From NCBI GenBank assembly GCA_035266225.1, contig DATFNV010000610.1, positions 1 to 10,774 on the forward strand: 10,774 nucleotides of DNA, written 5' to 3'. Shown here in pieces: positions 6,335 to 10,774 of this stretch. Numbering within the stretch: the first letter of the stretch is position 1; every line of letters begins with the position of its first letter. The stretch is from DATFNV01 sp035266225. GTDB taxonomy: Bacteria > Planctomycetota > Planctomycetia > Gemmatales > Gemmataceae. The notes under the pieces are model-generated. The model was not told the origin of the DNA. It saw nothing but the letters and a program-made list of their open reading frames with translations, and made no database searches. The translations under genes and the position numbers were made by a program.

Positions 6335-7693
6335 TTACTTAAACTCGCAGATAAAGCTCGTGGCCGCTTCGGCGATAAGGTCGCGCGTCAGTTGGACAGG
6401 TTGTTTACGGAATCGGCAGATCGATTGCACCGTCTCCAGCAAATCGCGGCAATCGCTGGCGCGGGCGCAGCGCTGGCCGCTGTAGTAGCGCTCGTACAGG
6501 TAGTCGATGGCCTCCGGGCACGGACTCATGCCCAACTTTTTCGCCACGGCCTGGAAGATCTTCTCGTAGACGTCGCGCGCCGGCGCCTCGACGGCGACCT
6601 TGTGGCGGATGCGGCGCAGGAAGGCGTCGTCCACCAGGTCTTTCGGGTCGAGATTGGTGGAGAAGATGGTGAGCTGCTCAAACGGCACCTCGAACTTCTT
6701 GCCGTTGGCCAGGGCCAGGAAATCGTGGCGGTCTTCCAGCGGCACGATCCAGCGGTTGAGCAATTCCTTGGGGCTGCACAGCTGGCGGCCGAAGTCGTCG
6801 ATGAGGAAGATGCCGCCGTTGGCCTTGACGTGCAGCGGCGCCTGGTAGAAGTTCGACTCGGCGTTGTAACGCAGGTCGAGCATGCCCAGGCTCAGTTCGC
6901 CGCCGGTGATGATGACCGGCCGCTTGATCTTCACCCAGCGCTGATCGACCGTGCCGCTGTTGAGCAGGCGGCGGATGGTCGCCTCCTGGTCGTCGATGCG
7001 GTCGTTGAGGGCGTCGTCGGACGGGTGGTGCAGCGCCTGGTCATAGACGGTGATGATGCTGTTCTCGACCTGGAAGGCGTAGGGGACGTAGATTTCGCCG
7101 CCGCTGCCGTTCATGAAGTCGCCGATGCCGCGGGCCATCGCGGTCTTGCCGTTGCCGGGCGGCCCGTAGATGAACACCGACTTGCCGCTGACGATGGCCG
7201 GGCCGATGGCGTTAAACAGGTCCTCCTTGAGGACCAGGTGGCTAAACGAGCGCCGCAGCACCTCGGGCGTCACCGTGATGCCGGTGACGGCCTGGCGGTA
7301 ACACTGCTCGACGTAGTCCTCCAGGGGCACCGGGGCGGGGCCGACGTAAGCGCAGAGCTTCATGGCGTCGTGGGCGCGGCTGCGGCCCAGCTCGGTCAGG
7401 TTGAAGCGGTAGCTGACGCGGCCGATCAGGTCGCCGCCGGTCACCTCCAGGCACTTCTCGTCCTTGAGGAACTTCAGGGGGTCCTCGATGACTTTGAAGG
7501 GCAGGCAGAGCTGGCGGGCGAGGTCGAGGCCGAGCATCGCCCCGCGCGCGTAGACGGTGCGCAGCAGCAGGTCGCAGAGGAAGCCCAGTGTCAGGCCGGC
7601 CTGCTGCAGCGTCTCCGGCGAGGTCGGAGCCTCGGGCAAGCCGGCGCTTTCCCAGTCCATGCCGTTCTGCTGTTGTTTCGTCGTGCCAAACAT
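6335..7693 (-). CDS. AAA+ ATPase with N-terminal winged-helix-like region
   Basis: The 452-residue protein has a helical N-terminal part (about 30-110) that reads like a winged-helix fold (FLCDLLLRTVYARGAMLGLDLARQLCLP, then ending FNLTELGRSRAHDAM). The AAA+ core has Walker A GPPGNGKT at 177-184, Walker B IFLIDDFG at 295-302, a sensor-1 type Asn in IFSTNLDP (N347) and candidate arginine fingers in FLRRIRHKV (360-363). The C-terminal lid (about 370-452) is helical. It is not TadA: the core lacks the secretion-ATPase His and Asp boxes that I would expect, and the protein has its own N-terminal domain. By analogy with MoxR and other AAA+ remodellers it may assemble or dismantle a complex, here probably of the Tad apparatus. 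The start at 7693 has only a moderate GGGAAG upstream. It follows the small membrane protein gene by 16 bp, the tightest junction of the cluster. Confidence 0.88.
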   Translation of the reverse strand: MFGTTKQQQNGMDWESAGLPEAPTSPETLQQAGLTLGFLCDLLLRTVYARGAMLGLDLARQLCLPFKVIEDPLKFLKDEKCLEVTGGDLIGRVSYRFNLTELGRSRAHDAMKLCAYVGPAPVPLEDYVEQCYRQAVTGITVTPEVLRRSFSHLVLKEDLFNAIGPAIVSGKSVFIYGPPGNGKTAMARGIGDFMNGSGGEIYVPYAFQVENSIITVYDQALHHPSDDALNDRIDDQEATIRRLLNSGTVDQRWVKIKRPVIITGGELSLGMLDLRYNAESNFYQAPLHVKANGGIFLIDDFGRQLCSPKELLNRWIVPLEDRHDFLALANGKKFEVPFEQLTIFSTNLDPKDLVDDAFLRRIRHKVAVEAPARDVYEKIFQAVAKKLGMSPCPEAIDYLYERYYSGQRCARASDCRDLLETVQSICRFRKQPVQLTRDLIAEAATSFICEFK

Positions 7694-7709
7694 GGTGCTT
7701 CCCGGGGTG

Positions 7710-7943
7710 TCACTTCCGCCACACGATGATGTAAATCGCCAGGCACATGCCGACGGTCGCCACCTGGAGCATGCGCCGCTGCGTGCCGAGGGCCCACTCG
7801 ATCGGGGCCCAGAAGGCGCGCGAGGTGCTGCCGGCGGCGAAGACCGGCGCGGGCGGGGGAGCGGCGCGGCTGGGCGAATCCAGGAGGACTGCGACGAAGA
7901 GGGCGAGGAAAAGGACGACGAATGTCCGCGGTGCCTTCTTCAT
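7710..7943 (-). CDS. Small membrane protein with signal peptide (77 aa)
   Basis: Starting at ATG 7943 (GAGG about 11 bases upstream) the protein begins MKKAPRTFVVLFLALFVAVLLDSPSRAAPP, a typical signal peptide with likely cleavage after SRA. A short Ala/Pro linker, a WAPIEWALGTQRRM segment and a C-terminal membrane helix (MLQVATVGMCLAIYIIVWRK) follow. The mature protein would thus be a very small single-span envelope protein with a short basic cytoplasmic end. The longer open frame to 8003 enters a palindrome and adds nothing protein-like. It is placed tightly before the ATPase gene, so it may anchor or regulate the ATPase at the membrane; that is inference. I do not recognise a family. Confidence 0.75.
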   Translation of the reverse strand: MKKAPRTFVVLFLALFVAVLLDSPSRAAPPPAPVFAAGSTSRAFWAPIEWALGTQRRMLQVATVGMCLAIYIIVWRK

Positions 7944-7966
7944 GGGTGCGAGAACCTCATTTGAGA

Positions 7967-8009
7967 GGCCGCTTGCGGCTTCGCAGGGCGTGCGAAGTCG
8001 CAAGCGGCC
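7967..8009. repeat. Palindrome family copy 3
   Basis: The arms at 7967-7985 and 7991-8009 (19 bp, one mismatch, 5-base loop GGGCG) share the GGCCGCTTGCG base with the other copies, but the tip is replaced by CTTCGCA paired with TGCGAAG. Both arms are changed together, so pairing is kept. It fills most of the 73-bp gap between the lipoprotein stop (8017) and the small membrane protein start (7943). Confidence 0.85.
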
Positions 8010-8016
8010 GCGTGGC

Positions 8017-8622
8017 CTAGTGGGCGGCGCCGGCCCCGCCGGCCGCCCCCGCGCCGCCGCCGCCCGGCAGCGCCCCCTGGTAAGAGTTGTGCATCAGGAG
8101 CACCGAGCGGGCGATGCCGATCGCCGACTGGCCGACCTCGTGCGGGTCGTGGATCACGACGTGGAACTCCACCGGCGCGTAGGACGTGTAGGCGCCGAGG
8201 AAGGTCTCGATGGCCGCGACGCGCTTGTCGTTCAGCTCGGCGCGGGCGCGGGCGTAGGCGTCCGGCTTGGCCGGGTCGTAAGGCACGTCCTGCGCCGACT
8301 GGAGGAAGACCGTGGGGTCGGCGTGCGGCCGGCGGCGGGCGATGTACTTCAGGTGCTCCTGGCCGCCGACGGTTAGCTTGTCGGTGCCGATCTCGAAGTG
8401 ATCGTTCCAGACCGTCTGGTCGAGGACGTGTCCGTTGGAAAGCTGCGGAGCCATCGACTCGTTCACCTCGCGCTTGGCCATGGCCTCGTAGCGCTGCGGG
8501 TAACAGGGATCGACGCAGTCGTCGTACCAGGAGTGGTTGGTCTCGTTCCCGGTGCAGCCGGTCAGCGCCAGCAGGGCGGTGCCCCACGCGCCCGTTAGCG
8601 CCTTCGCGATGAGTCCTTTCAT
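8017..8622 (-). CDS. Lipoprotein with OmpA-like peptidoglycan-binding domain
   Basis: The 201-residue protein starts MKGLIAKALTGAWGTALLALTGC, a lipoprotein signal peptide with the Cys at 23. Residues 61-150 resemble a divergent OmpA C-terminal domain: DHFEIGTDKLTVGGQEHLKYIARRRP, then a middle strand (PTVFLQSAQD), then RARAELNDKRVAAIETFLGAY, which fits the family helix pattern LSxxRAxxVxxxL. The C-terminal tail is Gly/Ala-rich (PGGGGAGAAGGAGAAH). I infer anchoring of the pilus machinery to peptidoglycan, as OmpA-like proteins do in several Tad loci. ATG 8622 is supported by AAGGAG seven bases upstream. The frame continues to 8646 through the heptamer repeat (MTNDKEFS), where an in-frame ATG could also be used. 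The gene sits between tadC and the small membrane protein. Confidence 0.8.
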   Translation of the reverse strand: MKGLIAKALTGAWGTALLALTGCTGNETNHSWYDDCVDPCYPQRYEAMAKREVNESMAPQLSNGHVLDQTVWNDHFEIGTDKLTVGGQEHLKYIARRRPHADPTVFLQSAQDVPYDPAKPDAYARARAELNDKRVAAIETFLGAYTSYAPVEFHVVIHDPHEVGQSAIGIARSVLLMHNSYQGALPGGGGAGAAGGAGAAH

Positions 8623-8634
8623 CGAAAACTCCTT

Positions 8635-8707
8635 GTCATTAGTCATTAGTCATTAGTCATTAGTCATTAGTCGGTCTGCTAATGACTAATGACTAATGAC
8701 TAATGAC
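8635..8707. repeat. Heptanucleotide repeat hairpin (GTCATTA)5 / (TAATGAC)4
   Basis: Five tandem GTCATTA units occupy 8635-8669 and four inverted TAATGAC units occupy 8680-8707; four units per side pair perfectly (28 bp, loop 8670-8679). It fills the gap between the tadC stop (8713) and the lipoprotein leader, and the fifth unit abuts the AAGGAG ribosome binding site. The AT-rich composition is unlike everything around it. Every unit on the minus strand carries TAA, TGA and ATG, so the array closes all frames and creates short MTND-type reading frames. Its style recalls the heptamer tandem repeats (STRR) described in cyanobacteria. Confidence 0.92.
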
Positions 8708-8712
8708 GAGTG

Positions 8713-9666
8713 TTACTGCGGCTTGAGCATCGTCTGCATGATGCTGATGGCCGCGGGCCCCACGAGGACCACGAAGATCCCCGGGAAGATGAACAGCACC
8801 AGCGGGAAGATTAGCTGCACCGCGGTCTTCGCCGCCTTCTCCTCGGCGATCTGCTTGCGCCGCGTCCGCATCGAGTCGGACTGGACGCGCAGCGCCTGGG
8901 CGATGCTCGAGCCGAAGCGGTCGGCCTGGATGAGGATGGCCGCCAGACTGCGGACGTCATCGACGCCGGTGCGCACGCCGAGGTCGTGCAGCACCTCGCG
9001 CCGCGGCCGGCCCATCTGCAGCTGGAAGTTCGCCAGGTTCAACTCCTCGCAGATGATCTTGGCGTGGTTCTTCATCTCCTCGCACACCTTGCGCATGGCG
9101 GCGTCGAGGCCCAGGCCGCTCTCGACGCACACCACCAGCAGGTCCAGGGCGTCGGGCAGCGTCAGGAAAATCTCCTGCTGGCGCTTGCGGCGGATGAACC
9201 ACAGGATGATATTCGGCAGATAGAAGCCCAAACCACTCAGAATCACGATCCACTTCAGCGCCCCCAGCGTCAGGCCGTAGCGCGGCAGGGCGTAAACCAG
9301 GGAAATCGCGAAGAAGGTCACCAGCGAGCCAAAGCGCATCCCCAGGTAGACGGCGACGGCCGAGTCGCTGCGGAAGCCGGCGTTGGCCAGCTTGGTCTTC
9401 AGCGCCGACTGCTCCAACTCGGTGCCCGGCATTAGCGGCTTGGACAGCGCCTTGGCCGTCTCCATGACGCCGTGAAAGCGCTCCTTCTTGGGCATCTTCT
9501 CGTCGATGTCGGCCAGCGACTGCGGCCGGCTCATCCGGACCAGGCGCTCCTGGGCCCGGCTATTGCGGTTGGAGATCATCGACAGCACCGCCCAGACGGC
9601 CCCGACGAAGCCGACGAAGACGAGCAGCGGGATGAGGAACGTGAAGTCGATCGCGGCGAAGAGCAC
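8713..9666 (-). CDS. tadC: Tad pilus assembly platform protein TadC
   Basis: The 317-residue protein has an N-terminal membrane helix (about 8-30), a charged linker, two central helices (about 108-126 and 135-157) and the type II secretion F domain at about 165-290 (LPDALDLLVVCVESGLGLDAAMRKVCEEM, then GVRTGVDDVRSLAAILIQADRFGSSIAQALR). It ends with a strongly hydrophobic helix (AVQLIFPLVLFIFPGIFVVLVGPAAI). This is the layout of TadC, which with TadB forms the inner-membrane platform on which the TadA ATPase drives pilin assembly. The start is GTG at 9666, supported by GGGAGG about 9 bases upstream. It follows tadB after 89 bp that are mostly a palindrome. Confidence 0.93.
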   Translation of the reverse strand: MLFAAIDFTFLIPLLVFVGFVGAVWAVLSMISNRNSRAQERLVRMSRPQSLADIDEKMPKKERFHGVMETAKALSKPLMPGTELEQSALKTKLANAGFRSDSAVAVYLGMRFGSLVTFFAISLVYALPRYGLTLGALKWIVILSGLGFYLPNIILWFIRRKRQQEIFLTLPDALDLLVVCVESGLGLDAAMRKVCEEMKNHAKIICEELNLANFQLQMGRPRREVLHDLGVRTGVDDVRSLAAILIQADRFGSSIAQALRVQSDSMRTRRKQIAEEKAAKTAVQLIFPLVLFIFPGIFVVLVGPAAISIMQTMLKPQ

Positions 9667-9685
9667 GGCAGCGGCCTCCCAGGCA

Positions 9686-9745
9686 GCCGCTTGCGGCTTA
9701 GCGTTCGCTTCACCCCGATGGCGCGAACGCTAAGCCGCAAGCGGC
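9686..9745. repeat. Palindrome family copy 4, perfect 23-bp arms
   Basis: Positions 9686-9708 and 9723-9745 are exact inverse copies with a 14-base loop. The arm starts GCCGCTTGCGGCTTAGCG and continues TTCGC; it matches copy 1 except for one base, although copy 1 lies 5 kb away. It occupies most of the gap between tadB and tadC and ends just before the tadC ribosome binding site on the minus strand. Confidence 0.92.
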
Positions 9746-9755
9746 CGAGAAACAA

Positions 9756-10715
9756 TTACACCTTGATGTCAACGATCTTCTTGATGCTAATCGCGCCGAG
9801 CACCTGCAGCACCAGGGCGACGACGCTCATCTTGATGCCCAGCGGGTCGGTCCACAGCTTCTCGACGTAGTCCGGCTTGATGTGCAGCATGAAGCCGAAC
9901 AGGGAGAACGGCAGGGCGATCAGCACCACGCCCGACAGCCGGCCCTCGCCGGTGAGCGCCTTGACCTGTCCCAGGATGCGGTAGCGCTCGCGGACGACGT
10001 AGCCGATCTTGTCGAGGATTTCGGCCATGTCGCCGCCGGTCTGGCGCTGGATGGCCACGCTGGTCACGAAGAAGCGCAGGTCGAGGTTCGGCACGCGCTC
10101 GCACATGTTCAGCATCGCCTCCTCCAGCGGGATGCCCAGGTTCTGCTCCTCGTAGACCCGGCCGAACTCCTTGGCGATCGGGTTGGGCATCTCCTCCGAA
10201 ACCGTGTGCAGCCCGGCGCCGAGGCTCTGCCCGGCCCGCAGCGCCCGCGCCAACAACTCCATCGCGTCGGGCATCTGGGCGGCGAACTTCTTCAGGCGGC
10301 TGCTCCGCTTCCACAACAGCCACAAAAACGGGATGGTGAACATCATCAACCCCGCCAGCGGCGTCAAAAACCACGGCACCTTCGCCAGCCAGCTGACCGT
10401 CATGCCGCCGACCGCCAGCACCGCCGCCGCGGCGAACAGCGCCCCCGGCTTGATGTTCGCCTCGGCCTGCTCGAAGAGCTTCTCCAGGCTCGGGATCTTC
10501 GGCGTCAGCATCTCGATGAAGGAGCGTTTGTCGCTCTCGAAGGCCGACTTCTTGAGGATGTCGGACTGGCTGTCGTCCTTCCGCTTCTTGCCGATGAGCA
10601 CGTCGAGGCGGTTGCTCGACTTCGGCCCGGTATCGCGGAAGACGAAGGCCAGCAGGCCGACCAGGCCCGCCACGGCCATGAAGCTGACGATGGGCACGAT
10701 CAGGGTGAGGTTCAT
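9756..10715 (-). CDS. tadB: Tad pilus assembly platform protein TadB
   Basis: The 319-residue protein has an N-terminal membrane helix (about 4-26), a basic linker, a helical pair (about 92-110 and 115-135) and the type II secretion F domain at about 145-270 (MPDAMELLARALRAGQSLGAGLHTVSEEMPNPIAKEFGRVYEEQNLGIPLEEAM, then RQTGGDMAEILDKIGYVVRERYRI). It ends with helices at about 258-280 and 294-311. The TGGD-AEIL signature and its position before a second F-domain protein identify TadB rather than a type II secretion protein. With TadC it forms the inner-membrane platform of the Flp pilus. The ATG at 10715 has GAAGGG about 10 bases upstream. The secretion ATPase gene tadA is expected further right, outside the window. 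Confidence 0.93.
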   Translation of the reverse strand: MNLTLIVPIVSFMAVAGLVGLLAFVFRDTGPKSSNRLDVLIGKKRKDDSQSDILKKSAFESDKRSFIEMLTPKIPSLEKLFEQAEANIKPGALFAAAAVLAVGGMTVSWLAKVPWFLTPLAGLMMFTIPFLWLLWKRSSRLKKFAAQMPDAMELLARALRAGQSLGAGLHTVSEEMPNPIAKEFGRVYEEQNLGIPLEEAMLNMCERVPNLDLRFFVTSVAIQRQTGGDMAEILDKIGYVVRERYRILGQVKALTGEGRLSGVVLIALPFSLFGFMLHIKPDYVEKLWTDPLGIKMSVVALVLQVLGAISIKKIVDIKV

Positions 10716-10743
10716 TGGTGTTGGCCCTTCGGCGCCCGGCGAG

Positions 10744-10763
10744 CGGGGGGCGTCAGCCCCCCG
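10744..10763. repeat. C/G hairpin upstream of tadB
   Basis: CGGGGGGC at 10744-10751 pairs with GCCCCCCG at 10756-10763 around the loop GTCA. It lies 28 bases before the tadB start on the minus strand and has no T-run. It belongs to a different sequence type from the GCCGCTTGCGGC palindromes but occupies the same kind of position, between the upstream gene and tadB. Sequence beyond 10774 is not available. Confidence 0.7.
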
Positions 10764-10774
10764 GTTCGGAGACC

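Noticed and set aside
6392..7729. 445-residue open frame on the plus strand
   Set aside because: It is antisense to the AAA+ ATPase gene, whose Walker motifs are intact; the Val/Asp/Ala-rich composition is a by-product of GC-rich codons on the other strand.
8635..8707. CRISPR-like array
   Set aside because: The units are 7 bp, contiguous and without spacers, and the second half is inverted; this is a heptamer hairpin, not a CRISPR.

Overview
The window is high-GC bacterial DNA that looks like a planctomycete, most likely a Gemmata-type genome. The pointers are an ECF sigma factor fused through a membrane segment to a long WD40 domain (a protein architecture known from Planctomycetes), the GC-rich codon use, and many GC-rich palindromes placed between genes. 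This assignment is inferred from architecture and style; no database search was made.

Left part (1-1261): a decayed stretch. Fragments of an unidentified coding sequence at the edge are followed by a minus-strand pseudogene remnant carrying two in-frame TAG stops (about 287-535), then a small, apparently intact hypothetical gene (603-1025, minus). A 236-bp intergenic region follows with a 12-bp inverted repeat and a candidate promoter.

Middle part (1262-5459): two ECF-type sigma factor genes converge on a long hairpin. The plus-strand one encodes 1110 residues: sigma region 2, sigma region 4, a hydrophobic and membrane-spanning part, 14 WD40-type repeats (two seven-bladed propellers) and a helical tail. 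The minus-strand one is a stand-alone sigma factor of about 209 residues. Behind its promoter region lies a clear intrinsic terminator that closes the gene cluster to the right.

Right part (5480-10715, all minus strand): a Tad (tight adherence, Flp-type pilus) assembly cluster read from right to left. The order is tadB, tadC, an OmpA-like lipoprotein, a 77-residue small membrane protein, an AAA+ ATPase with an N-terminal winged-helix-like region, and a TadD-like TPR lipoprotein. TadB and TadC would form the inner-membrane platform, and the lipoproteins would serve envelope anchoring or secretin assembly. The ATPase is not the usual TadA secretion motor; TadA, the secretin and the pilin would lie outside the window, probably to the right.

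The most unusual signal is non-coding. Four of the five gaps between the cluster's genes, the gap between the two convergent sigma genes, and the leader before tadB each hold a palindrome. Four are diverged copies of one family (arm core GCCGCTTGCGGC), one is a fourfold heptamer hairpin, and one is a C/G-rich hairpin. Once the palindromes are removed, the cluster genes are separated by only about 15-30 bp. The palindromes therefore look like insertions, or punctuation, in an otherwise tight operon.
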